Below, piece after piece: positions 29,681-38,506 of a DNA stretch of 64,000 nucleotides (the first letter of the stretch is position 1; every line of letters begins with the position of its first letter). The notes under the pieces were generated by a model. It did not search any database. It saw only the letters and a program-made list of their open reading frames with translations, and was not told the DNA's origin. Origin of the DNA: Pseudoduganella danionis (lineage in GTDB: Bacteria > Pseudomonadota > Gammaproteobacteria > Burkholderiales > Burkholderiaceae_D); NCBI RefSeq assembly GCF_009720775.1, contig NZ_WNKW01000003.1:2028-66027 (forward strand), in the 5' to 3' direction. Both the position numbers and the translations under genes were made by a program.

Positions 29681-30340
29681 ATGAGCAAAATGACCAAGAC
29701 TTTGATCGCTGCGGCAGCGCTGATGGTAAGTATGGGCGCACAGGCGGCGACGCTGCAGCAGACGCTGCCACAATCAGTGACGATTTATGATGTTGAAAAT
29801 AATCCGGGCTCGCTAAACTTCGCCCAGTTCGACAGCCATTTGGGTAAGCTGACGTCGGTGACCTTCGAGCTGTTCAGCACCTTGAATGGTTCGATTAAGC
29901 TGACCAATAATGATCTGGGCTCGGGCTGGTTCAGTGTGAAGACGGGCGCGGATATGACGGCCACTGTAGGCGGTAAAACCGTAGTGGCAGAAAACTGGGT
30001 TACGCCTGGATATCTGTTGGCGGCAGGGGGCAGTGTGAACGATGCTCTGCCGACGCAGCTTATCAGCAAAGTTCTGAGCTTTAGCCAGCCTGCGGACTTG
30101 TTAGCGTTTATTGGTACCGGCTCGTACTCTGCAGCGCTGAGCGCCATTTCCGATCAGTCGTTGGCAGCTGGCGGAAATGCCAAGTATGGTACGGATGTAA
30201 CAGTGGATGGCTATGCCCAAGTGACCTACACCTATACCACAGCGCCAGTGCCTGAACCGGAAACCTATGCCATGCTGCTGGCTGGCCTTGGTCTGGTTGG
30301 TGCTGCTAGTGCAAAGCGTAAAGCGAAAAAAGCAGCCTGA
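29681..30340 (+). CDS. PEP-CTERM protein with choice-of-anchor E-type domain (copy B1)
   Basis: This 219-aa protein has a signal peptide (TLIAAAALMVSMGAQA), the body motif FAQFDSHLGKLTSVTFEL and a C-terminal VPEPETYAMLLAGLGLVG plus a basic tail. Exosortase-dependent sorting to the cell surface or matrix is expected. It follows copy A1 by 33 bases on the same transcript and ends at a terminator. It most resembles the fourth gene. Confidence 0.88.
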   Translation: MSKMTKTLIAAAALMVSMGAQAATLQQTLPQSVTIYDVENNPGSLNFAQFDSHLGKLTSVTFELFSTLNGSIKLTNNDLGSGWFSVKTGADMTATVGGKTVVAENWVTPGYLLAAGGSVNDALPTQLISKVLSFSQPADLLAFIGTGSYSAALSAISDQSLAAGGNAKYGTDVTVDGYAQVTYTYTTAPVPEPETYAMLLAGLGLVGAASAKRKAKKAA

Positions 30341-30364
30341 TTTAATGCATCATTAGATCGGCAA

Positions 30365-30396
30365 AATACGGGAGCTGCGGCTCCCGTATTTTTTTT
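30365..30396 (+). terminator. Terminator of the first PEP-CTERM pair
   Basis: AATACGGGAGC-TGCG-GCTCCCGTATT is followed by TTTTTT. The core ACGGGAGCTGCGGCTCCCGT is identical to that of the terminator at 31,983, after the second pair. Confidence 0.92.
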
Positions 30397-30524
30397 GGAG
30401 GCGAAAACGTGTGGGTGTGCTTGAATTAATATCAAAATACAAGTCGCGCACACGAAAAATTACACAAGAGAAATTTTAGTTGCAAATTTTCTCTTTAAAG
30501 TGCAAAAAAGAAATGACAAATCCG

Positions 30525-30556
30525 TATTTCGTGTTAAGATTCGTTTAAGCAAAAAA
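30525..30556 (+). promoter_or_regulatory. Conserved upstream box of the second PEP-CTERM pair
   Basis: TATTTCGTGTTAAGATTCGT followed by TTAAGCAAAAAA matches the box at 28878-28909. TAAGAT (30535-30540) aligns with TATGAT of the first copy and could be the -10 element. Confidence 0.5.
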
Positions 30557-30627
30557 TTTATTGCAAATGCAAGTAAGGTGTTTGATTGGCAATGAATTGA
30601 CTTGACGTCTACTCAACAGGGAAATCC

Positions 30628-31290
30628 ATGAAACTCAACAAAATCACCAGCGCAGTATTGGTTGCCGCCTCGCTGATGGCCGGCGCCGCCCACGCAAAAA
30701 CTGAGGTCTATGAACTGAGCAAAATTGACTCTACCAAAGTGAATCTGGTGGATGTGCTGATGACTTTCCAGGGTTTTGATCCCGCCAAAGGCATTTTGAC
30801 CGCAGTATCGCTCGACATCTATTCGGATATCGATGCCTCGGTCGCGCTGGCCAACAAAAACACTAGCGATCGTACGCTGAATGTTTCGGTACCTGCCAGC
30901 CTGAAACTGGTTGCGCCCGGCGCTACGTTAAGCACTTCGGCAACCCTGCTCAATACGGCGCTGTGGGTGGGCCCGAAAATCAATGGTGTAGCAGGCACGG
31001 CTAGCGAATCGGAAAAATACACGCTGCACGCCTCCACGTCCTTCAGCGGTGCTGATCTGTTGCTGTTCAAAACGGCTGGTACTCTGACTTCCGAGTTGTC
31101 GGTTTCGGCCTCTACCACCCTGACTGAAGATAAAGTAAAAGCGGTGTATAGCAACTTCGCAAATGGTTATGGTCATGTAACCTATACCTTCGATGCGGCA
31201 CCGGTACCGGAACCAGAAACCTATGGCATGCTGCTGGCCGGTCTGGCTATGCTGGGCCTGGTTGCCAAACGCAACAAACGTTCCGCCTAA
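30628..31290 (+). CDS. PEP-CTERM protein (copy A2)
   Basis: This 220-aa exported protein begins with MKLNKITSAVLVAASLMAGA (signal peptide) and ends with VPEPETYGMLLAGLAMLGLV and a basic tail. The body has FQGFDPAKGILTAVSLDIYS, a more diverged form of the choice-of-anchor E motif. N-terminus and PEPETYG tail align best with copy A1. It is separated from copy B2 by 42 bases. Confidence 0.86.
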   Translation: MKLNKITSAVLVAASLMAGAAHAKTEVYELSKIDSTKVNLVDVLMTFQGFDPAKGILTAVSLDIYSDIDASVALANKNTSDRTLNVSVPASLKLVAPGATLSTSATLLNTALWVGPKINGVAGTASESEKYTLHASTSFSGADLLLFKTAGTLTSELSVSASTTLTEDKVKAVYSNFANGYGHVTYTFDAAPVPEPETYGMLLAGLAMLGLVAKRNKRSA

Positions 31291-31332
31291 GTGATTGCGG
31301 ATTGATCTCCTAATTTTTGCGGAACTAGACAA

Positions 31333-31959
31333 ATGACCCCAATGACCAAACTGTTCGCAGCCGCTGCTGCAATGACTTGTGCGCTGAACGCTACGGCTGG
31401 CACCAGCGTTTCCGAAGCTACCGTATTCGATGTGCAGAGTAATGTGCCCAGCACGTTGACGCTGGACGGCTTCGATACCCATCTGGGCAAGCTGACTTCC
31501 GTGCAGTTCGAACTGCACGACCGCCTGTCTGGCTACGTCGAGCTGGCAAATCTCGGTAATAAGTCGGCTGACTTTACGGCAAATCTGACCGGCGTTCTGC
31601 ACACGGCATACGGCGACATCAGTGCCGTATCGAACAATGTCTTTACCATCGATGCCCAGGACGAGCTGGACACCAACCTGCCACTGGCTACCCAGGCGTA
31701 CACCCGTACGTTCACCGCGCCAGCTGAACTGCAGATGTTCCTCAATGGTTCGCTGGCACTCAGCGTGACTGGCAAGGTTTCGCCATTCTTTTCCGGTCCG
31801 GCCAATGCGTCGTACTACTCGGAGGGCACGATCGATGCCTACGCCAAGGTAACCTACACCTATGAGACCGCGCCTGTTCCTGAGCCAGAAACCTACGCCA
31901 TGCTGCTGGCTGGCCTGGGTCTGGTCGGTGCCATCGCCCGCCGCCGCAAGTCGGCATAA
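31333..31959 (+). CDS. PEP-CTERM protein with choice-of-anchor E-type domain (copy B2)
   Basis: This 208-aa protein has a signal peptide (LFAAAAAMTCALNATAG), the body motif FDTHLGKLTSVQFELHD and a C-terminal VPEPETYAMLLAGLGLVGAI with a basic end. The FDxHLGKLTSV block is nearly identical to that of copy B1. It ends at a terminator with the same core as that after B1. Confidence 0.88.
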   Translation: MTPMTKLFAAAAAMTCALNATAGTSVSEATVFDVQSNVPSTLTLDGFDTHLGKLTSVQFELHDRLSGYVELANLGNKSADFTANLTGVLHTAYGDISAVSNNVFTIDAQDELDTNLPLATQAYTRTFTAPAELQMFLNGSLALSVTGKVSPFFSGPANASYYSEGTIDAYAKVTYTYETAPVPEPETYAMLLAGLGLVGAIARRRKSA

Positions 31960-31981
31960 GCTGAATCTGGTGGTACACTAG

Positions 31982-32008
31982 AAACGGGAGCTGCGGCTCC
32001 CGTTTTTT
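31982..32008 (+). terminator. Terminator of the second PEP-CTERM pair
   Basis: AAACGGGAGC-TGCG-GCTCCCGTTTTTT forms a 10-bp stem. The hairpin core is the same as at 30,369, pointing to a shared origin by duplication. Confidence 0.92.
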
Positions 32009-32026
32009 GTTGATACGAGCCCACTC

Positions 32027-32623
32027 ATGACCCAGAATTTTTTCCAGACCTTTATCCTGCTGTTGCTGGTAACTGACCCCTTCGGCAATGTGCCGCTGTT
32101 CGCCAGCGTGCTCAATCCGGTGCCGGTGGCGCGCCGTCCCCGCATCGTGATCCGCGAATGCGCCATAGCCTTTGTGCTGCTGCTGGTCTTCATGTTCTTC
32201 GGCCGTCACTTCCTGACAGCCTTGCAGTTGTCTGAGGTTTCTTTGCGCATAGGCGGGAGCGTGATCCTGCTGCTGATTTCTATCCGCATGATTTTCCCTC
32301 ATCCCGATGGGGTGCTAGGCCGTACCGAAGGGGGCGAGCCTTTCATCGTGCCGCTGGCGATACCGGCGCTGGCCGGCCCGTCGGCGCTGGCCACGGTGCT
32401 GCTGTTTTCGCGCGAGAGCACGGGCGAGGTGCTGGTGCACGTGGCAGCGCTGGCAGCCGTCGGGCTAGTCTGGCTCGCGGTGTTCCTCAGTGCTGAAAAG
32501 CTGCAGAAGGTGCTGGGGCCGCAGGTGATGACGGCGTTCGAGCGCTTGATGGGCCTGATCCTGACGGCCATGTCGATAGAAATGCTGCTGGGCGGCATAC
32601 GTGAATTCGTTAAAACCCTTTGA
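32027..32623 (+). CDS. MarC family inner-membrane protein
   Basis: This 198-aa protein has six hydrophobic helices and the family pattern LLVTDPFGNVPLF near the N-terminus and PLAIPALAGPSALATVLLF in the middle. MarC family members are integral membrane proteins of unclear function, once linked to multiple antibiotic resistance without proof. It starts just after the terminator of the PEP-CTERM genes. Confidence 0.93.
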   Translation: MTQNFFQTFILLLLVTDPFGNVPLFASVLNPVPVARRPRIVIRECAIAFVLLLVFMFFGRHFLTALQLSEVSLRIGGSVILLLISIRMIFPHPDGVLGRTEGGEPFIVPLAIPALAGPSALATVLLFSRESTGEVLVHVAALAAVGLVWLAVFLSAEKLQKVLGPQVMTAFERLMGLILTAMSIEMLLGGIREFVKTL

Positions 32624-32631
32624 TGGGGCAG

Positions 32632-32658
32632 GGCAGGTGCTTGACGCCTGCCTTTTTT
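32632..32658 (+). terminator. Terminator of the marC-like gene
   Basis: GGCAGG-N9-CCTGCC followed by TTTTTT. It lies 8 bases after the stop and directly before the sdpR-type operators. Confidence 0.75.
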
Positions 32659-32668
32659 GCTCTTATAT

Positions 32669-32700
32669 TTAGATAACTATCTAATTAGATGAATTTCTAA
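32669..32700 (+). promoter_or_regulatory. Double palindromic operator of the ArsR/SdpR regulator
   Basis: TTAGATAACTATCTAA (32669-32684) is a palindrome with 7-bp half-sites. It abuts TTAGATGAATTTCTAA (32685-32700), a second site with 5-bp half-sites, which ends on the A of the start codon. ArsR-family repressors bind such 16-bp AT-rich palindromes, so autoregulation is very likely. No Shine-Dalgarno sequence fits here. Confidence 0.75.
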
Positions 32701-32987
32701 TGAATGCCGCCAACAGTGCCTTTAAAGCCATCGCCGACCCTGCGCGCCGCGAAATTCTGCGTCTGCTGCGCCAGGGTGAGATGACGGCTGGCGATCTGGC
32801 CTGTCACTTCGACATGAGCAAGCCCACCATGTCGCACCATTTCGCCGTGCTGGCCGATGCGGATCTGATTACGCGCCGGCGCGAGGGGCAGACCATCTGG
32901 TACGGCCTGAATACCACCGTCTTGCAGGATGTGCTGGCCTGGATGCTGGATCTGGCCGGTGATCTGCCTACCGAGAGGAAACCATGA
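32700..32987 (+). CDS. ArsR-family autorepressor, SdpR type
   Basis: This 95-aa winged-HTH protein has FKAIADPARREILRLLRQGE and a recognition helix around HFDMSKPTMSHHFAVL. No metal-binding cysteine motif is present, so it is closer to Bacillus SdpR, which represses itself and SdpI, than to metal sensors. The next gene is SdpI-like and overlaps by ATGA. Two palindromic operators lie immediately upstream. Confidence 0.9.
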   Translation: MNAANSAFKAIADPARREILRLLRQGEMTAGDLACHFDMSKPTMSHHFAVLADADLITRRREGQTIWYGLNTTVLQDVLAWMLDLAGDLPTERKP

Positions 32988-33619
32988 AGCCACGTGCTGT
33001 TCTGCTGTGTTTGCTGATGATCGTTGTCATGTGTGTCGTCACCGCCTACTTGTATCCGCGCCTGCCGGCAACGCTGCCCATGCACTGGAATGCTGCCGGA
33101 CAGGTGGACGGCTACGGGCCGCGCTGGCAGATCTGGCTGCTGGGGCCGGGCGCCATGGGCGGCTTGCTGCTGCTGGGCATGGCGTTGCCGTGGTTGTCGC
33201 CGCGCCAGTTTGAAGTGCAGGCATCAGGTGCTACCTATGGCTATCTGATGACGCTGCCGGTGGCGTTGATGGCCTGCGTCGAGGCACTGGTGCTCGGTGC
33301 TGCGCTGGGGTTGCCGCTGGAAATCGGCCGCATCGCACCGGCACTGGGCTGTGTTGCGCTCATCCTGACCGGCAACCCTATGGGCAAAGTCAGACGCAAT
33401 TTCTACATGGGCATACGCACGCCTTGGACGCTGGCCAGCGAGCGCGTGTGGTATGCCACCCACCGGCTGGCCGGGCGCCTGATGGTGGGTAGCGGCGTAC
33501 TGGGCTTGCTGCTGCTGGCGGCAGGCGCGCCGCACTGGCTGTTGCTGCTGGCTTTGCTGGCCTGGGTGCCGCTGGCCGTGCTGTATTCGCTGCTGTATTA
33601 CAAACGTCTTCCTCAATGA
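32984..33619 (+). CDS. SdpI family membrane protein with DUF1648
   Basis: This 211-aa protein has a DUF1648 N-terminus (YLYPRLPATLPMHWNAAGQV) and an SdpI-type membrane domain with NPMGKVRRNFYMGIRTPWTL. In Bacillus, SdpI gives immunity to the SdpC toxin and also signals by holding SdpR at the membrane. No SdpC-like toxin is visible here. GAGAGGAAACC precedes its start, and it overlaps the sdpR-like gene by 4 bases. Confidence 0.92.
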   Translation: MKPRAVLLCLLMIVVMCVVTAYLYPRLPATLPMHWNAAGQVDGYGPRWQIWLLGPGAMGGLLLLGMALPWLSPRQFEVQASGATYGYLMTLPVALMACVEALVLGAALGLPLEIGRIAPALGCVALILTGNPMGKVRRNFYMGIRTPWTLASERVWYATHRLAGRLMVGSGVLGLLLLAAGAPHWLLLLALLAWVPLAVLYSLLYYKRLPQ

Positions 33620-33632
33620 TATGGAGTGCACC

Positions 33633-34574
33633 ATGAAGCTATTGCTGTCCTTGCTGCTGTTATCGTCTTCCGCCTTTGCGGCCTCGGTGCCGGTGACGCT
33701 GGACGTGGGTGGTGCTGCCGTATATGGCACTGAACTCACGCCGGACGGCGTGCAGGGCAAGCTGCCGGTAGTGCTGCTGCATGCGGGCTCGGGGCCGACT
33801 GACCGCGATGGCAATAACCATTTGCTGCCGGGACCCAATGATTCGCTGAAACTGCTGGCGGAAGGGCTGGCACGCCACGGGATCGCTTCAGTGCGCTATG
33901 ACAAGCGCGGCATCGCCGCCAGTGCCAATCCGCGCTGGCGCGAACAGGAACTGCGCTTCGATGACTATATTGCCGATGCGGCCGCATGGGCGGCCCGCTT
34001 GCGTACCGATGCACGCTTTTCGCGCGTGATCCTGATCGGTCACAGCGAAGGGGCGCAGATCGTGGCGGAAGCCTGTGCCATCGCCAAGGCCGATGGCTGC
34101 GTACTGCTGGCCGGCGCCGGTCATCCGGCCGATGAACTGTTGCGCGAACAACTGGCCAAGCAGTTGCCGCCGCCGCTGCTGGCAGAAAACGAGCGCATAC
34201 TGGCGGCCTTGAAACAGGGGCAGCCCGTGGCCGATGTGCCGGCGCCGTTGCAGGCCTTGTACCACGCCTCGGTGCAGCCGTATCTGATCTCGTGGCTGCA
34301 GCACGATCCGCGCAAGGCGGTGGCAGGCTTGAGCATGCCCGTGCTGATCGTGCAAGGCACGTCCGATGTGCAGGTGCCCGTCAGCGAGGCGCAGGCGCTG
34401 GCGGCAGCTGCGCCGCGCGCCCGTTTGCAAATCATCGACGGCATGAACCATCTGCTGAAGATGGTCGGCACGGATGCCGAGCTGCAGCGTAAATCCTATG
34501 GCAGCCCGGACCTGCCGGTGGCGCCCCAGTTGCTCGACAGCGTGAACAGCTTTATCGACCAGTTGGCGCGCTAG
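33633..34574 (+). CDS. Secreted alpha/beta hydrolase
   Basis: This 313-aa protein begins with a signal peptide (MKLLLSLLLLSSSAFAA) and carries the nucleophile elbow GHSEGAQ, an acid loop VQGTSDVQVP and a histidine in GMNHLLK, the full triad. The substrate is unknown; esterase or peptidase activity is possible. I chose ATG 33633 with GGAG 6 bases upstream, giving a clean signal peptide. It lies 13 bases after the SdpI gene, so may share its transcript. Confidence 0.88.
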   Translation: MKLLLSLLLLSSSAFAASVPVTLDVGGAAVYGTELTPDGVQGKLPVVLLHAGSGPTDRDGNNHLLPGPNDSLKLLAEGLARHGIASVRYDKRGIAASANPRWREQELRFDDYIADAAAWAARLRTDARFSRVILIGHSEGAQIVAEACAIAKADGCVLLAGAGHPADELLREQLAKQLPPPLLAENERILAALKQGQPVADVPAPLQALYHASVQPYLISWLQHDPRKAVAGLSMPVLIVQGTSDVQVPVSEAQALAAAAPRARLQIIDGMNHLLKMVGTDAELQRKSYGSPDLPVAPQLLDSVNSFIDQLAR

Positions 34575-34594
34575 GGCAGGCGTGATGCGCTGGC

Positions 34595-36679
34595 CTAGCC
34601 CAGCGTATCGGCGCCTGGTGCGCCGAACAGCTGCTGCTTGAGCACATGCAGCTGGTCGCGCACCTGCGCGGCTTTTTCGAATTCCAGATTCTTGGCGTGA
34701 TCGAGCATGGCTTTTTCCAGCCGCTTGATTTCCTTGCTGATCTGCTTCTCGCTCATGGCCTCGTACTTGGCCGTCTGCTGCGCCACTTGCAGTTCTTCCG
34801 TGACCTGCTCAGGGCTGTACACGCCGTCTATCATGTCCTTGATGACTTTGTGTACGCCGCGCGGCACGATGCCGTTGGCTTCGTTGAAGGCGATCTGCTT
34901 GGCGCGGCGCCGTTCCGTTTCGCCGATGGCGCGTTCCATCGAATCCGTCATGCGGTCCGCGTACAGCAAGGCTACGCCGTTGAGGTTGCGGGCGGCGCGG
35001 CCTATGGTCTGGATCAGCGAACGCTCGGAACGCAGGAAGCCTTCCTTGTCGGCGTCGAGGATGGCTACCAGCGATACTTCCGGCAAGTCCAGCCCTTCGC
35101 GCAGCAGGTTGATCCCCACCAGCACGTCGAAGGTGCCGATGCGCAGGTCGCGCAGCAGTTCCACCCGTTCCACCGTTTCGATATCGCTGTGCAGATAGCG
35201 TACCTTGATGCCGTGGTCGCCCAGATATTCGGTCAGCTGTTCCGACATGCGCTTGGTCAGCGTAGTGACCAGCACGCGTTCGTTGCGCTCCACCCGCAGG
35301 GTGATCTCCGACATCAGATCATCCACCTGTGACAGGGCAGGGCGCACGATCACTTGCGGATCGACCAGACCGGTCGGGCGCACCACCTGTTCCACGACCT
35401 GATCGGCGTGGGTTTTTTCGTAGTCGGCCGGGGTGGCGGAAACGAAGATGGTCTGACGCATCTTCTGCTCGAATTCCTCGAACTTGAGCGGGCGGTTGTC
35501 GAGTGCCGACGGCAGGCGGAAACCATAGTCCACCAGATTGGTCTTGCGCGAGCGGTCGCCGTTGTACATGGCGCTGAGCTGGCCCACCAGCACGTGCGAT
35601 TCGTCGAGGAACATCAGCGCATCCTTGGGCAGGTAATCGACCAGCGTGGGTGGCGGTTCGCCCGGCAGGGCGCCGCTCAGGTGGCGCGAATAGTTTTCGA
35701 TGCCCTTGGTGAAGCCGATCTCGGCCATCATTTCCAGATCGAAGCGGGTGCGCTGTTCCAGTCGCTGTTCTTCGATCAGCTTGTTCTCGCGGCGGAAGAA
35801 GTCCAGCCGTTCGCGCAGCTCATCCTTGATGGTTTCGATCGCGCGCAGCACGGTGGAGCGCGGCGTCACGTAGTGCGAACCCGGATACACGGTAAAGCGC
35901 GGAATCTTTTGCTTGACGCGCCCCGTCAGCGGGTCGAACAGCTGGATCGATTCCAGTTCGTCGTCGAACAGGTCCAGCCGCACGGCCAGTTCCGCATTTT
36001 CGGCCGGGAAGATGTCCAGCGTGTCGCCCCGTACGCGGAAAGTGCCGCGGCCGAAATCGACTTCGTTGCGGGTGTATTGCATCTGGATCAGGCGGGCGAT
36101 GATATCGCGCTGCGAGACGCGGTCCTTGGCGCGCAGCGTCAGGATCATCTGGTGGTATTCGGTGGGGTTACCGATACCGTAGATGGCCGAAACCGTGGCC
36201 ACGATCACCACATCGCGCCGTTCCATCAGCGACTTGGTGCAGGATAGCCGCATCTGCTCGATGTGTTCGTTAATCGAGGAATCCTTCTCGATGAACAGGT
36301 CGCGCTGCGGCACATAGGCTTCCGGCTGGTAGTAATCGTAGTAGGAAACGAAATACTCGACCGCATTTTCGGGGAAGAATTCGCGGAACTCCGAATACAG
36401 CTGGGCCGCCAGCGTCTTGTTGGGTGCAAACACGATGGCTGGCCGTCCCATACGGGCGATCACATTGGCCATGGTGTAGGTTTTGCCGGAACCCGTTACG
36501 CCCAGCAGGGTCTGATAGAACAGGCCATCGTTAATGCCTTCGCACAGCTGGTCGATGGCCGTGGGCTGGTCGCCCGCGGGCGGGAAGGGTTGATGCAGGC
36601 GGAACGGCGAGTCCGGGAAGGTGACAACCGTTGCCTTTGTGGAGTTATCTGTCGCGTTTTCTGCGGGTAAATCAGCCAT
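34595..36679 (-). CDS. uvrB: Excinuclease ABC subunit UvrB
   Basis: This 694-aa helicase-like protein verifies DNA damage in nucleotide excision repair. Walker A GVTGSGKT spans residues 60-67; the beta-hairpin [12 protein letters not shown], the DESH motif ([11 protein letters not shown]), helicase motif [13 protein letters not shown] and the C-terminal UVR domain ([17 protein letters not shown]) are all intact. No obvious LexA box was seen before it. It is divergent from the aminotransferase gene. Confidence 0.98.
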   Translation of the reverse strand: MADLPAENATDNSTKATVVTFPDSPFRLHQPFPPAGDQPTAIDQLCEGINDGLFYQTLLGVTGSGKTYTMANVIARMGRPAIVFAPNKTLAAQLYSEFREFFPENAVEYFVSYYDYYQPEAYVPQRDLFIEKDSSINEHIEQMRLSCTKSLMERRDVVIVATVSAIYGIGNPTEYHQMILTLRAKDRVSQRDIIARLIQMQYTRNEVDFGRGTFRVRGDTLDIFPAENAELAVRLDLFDDELESIQLFDPLTGRVKQKIPRFTVYPGSHYVTPRSTVLRAIETIKDELRERLDFFRRENKLIEEQRLEQRTRFDLEMMAEIGFTKGIENYSRHLSGALPGEPPPTLVDYLPKDALMFLDESHVLVGQLSAMYNGDRSRKTNLVDYGFRLPSALDNRPLKFEEFEQKMRQTIFVSATPADYEKTHADQVVEQVVRPTGLVDPQVIVRPALSQVDDLMSEITLRVERNERVLVTTLTKRMSEQLTEYLGDHGIKVRYLHSDIETVERVELLRDLRIGTFDVLVGINLLREGLDLPEVSLVAILDADKEGFLRSERSLIQTIGRAARNLNGVALLYADRMTDSMERAIGETERRRAKQIAFNEANGIVPRGVHKVIKDMIDGVYSPEQVTEELQVAQQTAKYEAMSEKQISKEIKRLEKAMLDHAKNLEFEKAAQVRDQLHVLKQQLFGAPGADTLG

Positions 36680-36792
36680 CGTGTACCGACCTTTGTTAAA
36701 ATAATGGCCTGCCAGCGGCCTGAAGCAGTTTTTGGGGCGCGCTGTCTACCTTCAACCGCAGTGAACCGCTTCCAATCGAATCGAATCTTATC

Positions 36793-37995
36793 ATGACGAA
36801 TCCTAGCTTGTTCAGCGCCATCGACATGGCCCCACGCGACCCAATTCTGGGTATCACCGAAGCATTTAACGCCGACCAAAATCCAGCCAAAATCAATCTG
36901 GGTGTGGGTGTCTATTATGACGACAACGGCAAAGTGCCGCTGCTGTCGTGTGTGCAGAAAGCCGAGGAAATTCTGATCGCTGCACCAGCGCCGCGTACCT
37001 ACCTGCCGATCGAAGGTCTGGCAGCTTACGACAAGGCCGTGCAGGAACTGGTATTCGGTGCCGATAGCGCCGTGGTGCAGGAAAAACGTGCTGTCACCGT
37101 GCAGGCTATCGGTGGCACGGGTGCACTGAAAATCGGTGCCGACTTCCTCAAGCGCTTCGCGCCGGATGCGCAGGTCTACATCAGCGATCCTAGCTGGGAA
37201 AACCACCGCGCCCTGTTCGAGAGCGCCGGTTTCACCGTGAATAACTACGCTTACTACGATGCAGCTACCCATGGCGTGAACTTCGCCGGCATGCTGGCTG
37301 CACTGAAAGCCATGCCGCGCGGTTCCATCGTGCTGCTGCACGCTTGCTGCCACAACCCGACCGGCGCCGATCTGAGCTCGGCCCAGTGGGATGAAGTCAT
37401 CGCTGCCGTCACCGCTGGCGGTCTGGTACCGTTCCTCGACATGGCCTATCAGGGCTTTGGTGCGGGCATCGCTGAAGACGGCGCTGTGGTACGCCGCTTC
37501 GCTGCCGCTGGCGGCCCGCTGCTGGTCTCGAACTCCTTCTCCAAATCGTTCTCGCTGTACGGCGAGCGCGTGGGCGCGCTGAGCGTGGTCGCTGCCAGCA
37601 GCGAAGAAGCTGCGCGTCTGATGTCGCAACTGAAACGCGTGGTACGTACCAACTACTCCAACCCGCCTGTGCACGGCGGCAAAGTAGTGGCGACCGTGCT
37701 GACCACGCCGGAACTGCGTCAGATGTGGGAAGACGAACTGGCAGGCATGCGCGTCCGTATCAAGGAAATGCGCGAAGCGTTTGTGGCCAAACTGAAAGCC
37801 AAAGCACCGGCCCATGATTTCGCTTTCGTGCGCGATCAGGTGGGCATGTTCTCGTACTCGGGCCTGAGCAAGGCACAAGTCGAGCAACTGCGCGCTTCGT
37901 CGATCTATGCCGTGGACACGGGCCGTATCTGTGTTGCTGCGCTGAACTCGCGCAACATCGATATCGTGATTGACGCCATCGCAAAAGTGCTTTAA
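36793..37995 (+). CDS. Aromatic/aspartate aminotransferase
   Basis: This 400-aa class I aminotransferase has the PLP-lysine motif SNSFSKSFSLYGERVG and the substrate-binding arginine near the end (TGRICVAALN). It is close to AspC and TyrB; the two cannot be separated with certainty here. It makes aspartate or aromatic amino acids from oxo acids. It stands divergent from uvrB, 113 bases apart. Confidence 0.95.
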   Translation: MTNPSLFSAIDMAPRDPILGITEAFNADQNPAKINLGVGVYYDDNGKVPLLSCVQKAEEILIAAPAPRTYLPIEGLAAYDKAVQELVFGADSAVVQEKRAVTVQAIGGTGALKIGADFLKRFAPDAQVYISDPSWENHRALFESAGFTVNNYAYYDAATHGVNFAGMLAALKAMPRGSIVLLHACCHNPTGADLSSAQWDEVIAAVTAGGLVPFLDMAYQGFGAGIAEDGAVVRRFAAAGGPLLVSNSFSKSFSLYGERVGALSVVAASSEEAARLMSQLKRVVRTNYSNPPVHGGKVVATVLTTPELRQMWEDELAGMRVRIKEMREAFVAKLKAKAPAHDFAFVRDQVGMFSYSGLSKAQVEQLRASSIYAVDTGRICVAALNSRNIDIVIDAIAKVL

Positions 37996-38076
37996 GATCT
38001 TGCTTCTTCGGTTGCGTCGCATGATGCAGCCGATGAGCAGCAGATTGTAGTGTTAAAGATTACTTCGATAGCAACC

Positions 38077-38105
38077 TTGTCGAAATGATCTAAACAGTAT
38101 AAAAT
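38077..38105 (+). promoter_or_regulatory. Promoter of tRNA-Asn copy 1
   Basis: TTGTCG (38077-38082) and TAAAAT (38100-38105) are 17 bases apart. The start region CCTCAATT is shared with copy 2. Confidence 0.6.
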
Positions 38106-38116
38106 GTTGCCTCAAT

Positions 38117-38192
38117 TCCCTGATAGCTCAGTCGGTAGAGCGACGGACTGTTAATCCGCAGGTCCCTGGTTCGAGTCCAGGTCGGGGAGCCA
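38117..38192 (+). tRNA. tRNA-Asn (GTT), copy 1
   Basis: The 76-base cloverleaf has the anticodon GTT in ACTGTTAATC, the T-loop GGTTCGAGTCC and an encoded CCA end. Acceptor stems TCCCTGA and TCGGGGA pair. Copies 2 and 3 are identical. Confidence 0.98.
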
Positions 38193-38200
38193 GAATATTG

Positions 38201-38235
38201 AAAGCCCCAAGTGTGTCATGCGCTTGGGGCTTTTT
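38201..38235 (+). terminator. Terminator of tRNA-Asn copy 1
   Basis: AAAGCCCCAAG-N11-CTTGGGGCTTTTT gives an 11-bp stem with a U-run. Confidence 0.9.
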
Positions 38236-38289
38236 GTTTCTGGGGTCTGGTGTGGTGCGTTGGCGATATAACTGCGCAGGCAAAAAAAT

Positions 38290-38318
38290 TTGGCAAAACC
38301 GGAAAGGCCAGCTATAAT
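38290..38318 (+). promoter_or_regulatory. Promoter of tRNA-Asn copy 2
   Basis: TTGGCA (38290-38295) and TATAAT (38313-38318) have a 17-base spacer; the GGCCTC start region follows. Confidence 0.8.
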
Positions 38319-38330
38319 TCTGGCCTCAAT

Positions 38331-38406
38331 TCCCTGATAGCTCAGTCGGTAGAGCGACGGACTGTTAATCCGCAGGTCCCTGGTTCGAGTCCAGGTCGGG
38401 GAGCCA
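38331..38406 (+). tRNA. tRNA-Asn (GTT), copy 2
   Basis: Identical over all 76 bases to copy 1, with encoded CCA. It lies 138 bases after copy 1 with its own promoter and terminator, so the copies are separate units. Confidence 0.98.
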
Positions 38407-38415
38407 GAATACAAG

Positions 38416-38472
38416 AAACCCCATATGCTAGTTGCGATGTCATGCGCTGCTAGACCATATGGGGTTTTTTTC
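38416..38472 (+). terminator. Terminator of tRNA-Asn copy 2
   Basis: AAACCCCATATG pairs with CATATGGGGTTT; an inner CTAG/CTAG pair extends the stem, and a T-run follows. Confidence 0.88.
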
Positions 38473-38506
38473 TGCTTGTCCGCTTTTAAACGCTAGCGCC
38501 ATTATC

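Noticed and set aside
36680-36792. LexA box before uvrB
   Set aside because: No CTGT-N8-ACAG-like palindrome could be found between uvrB and the aminotransferase gene.
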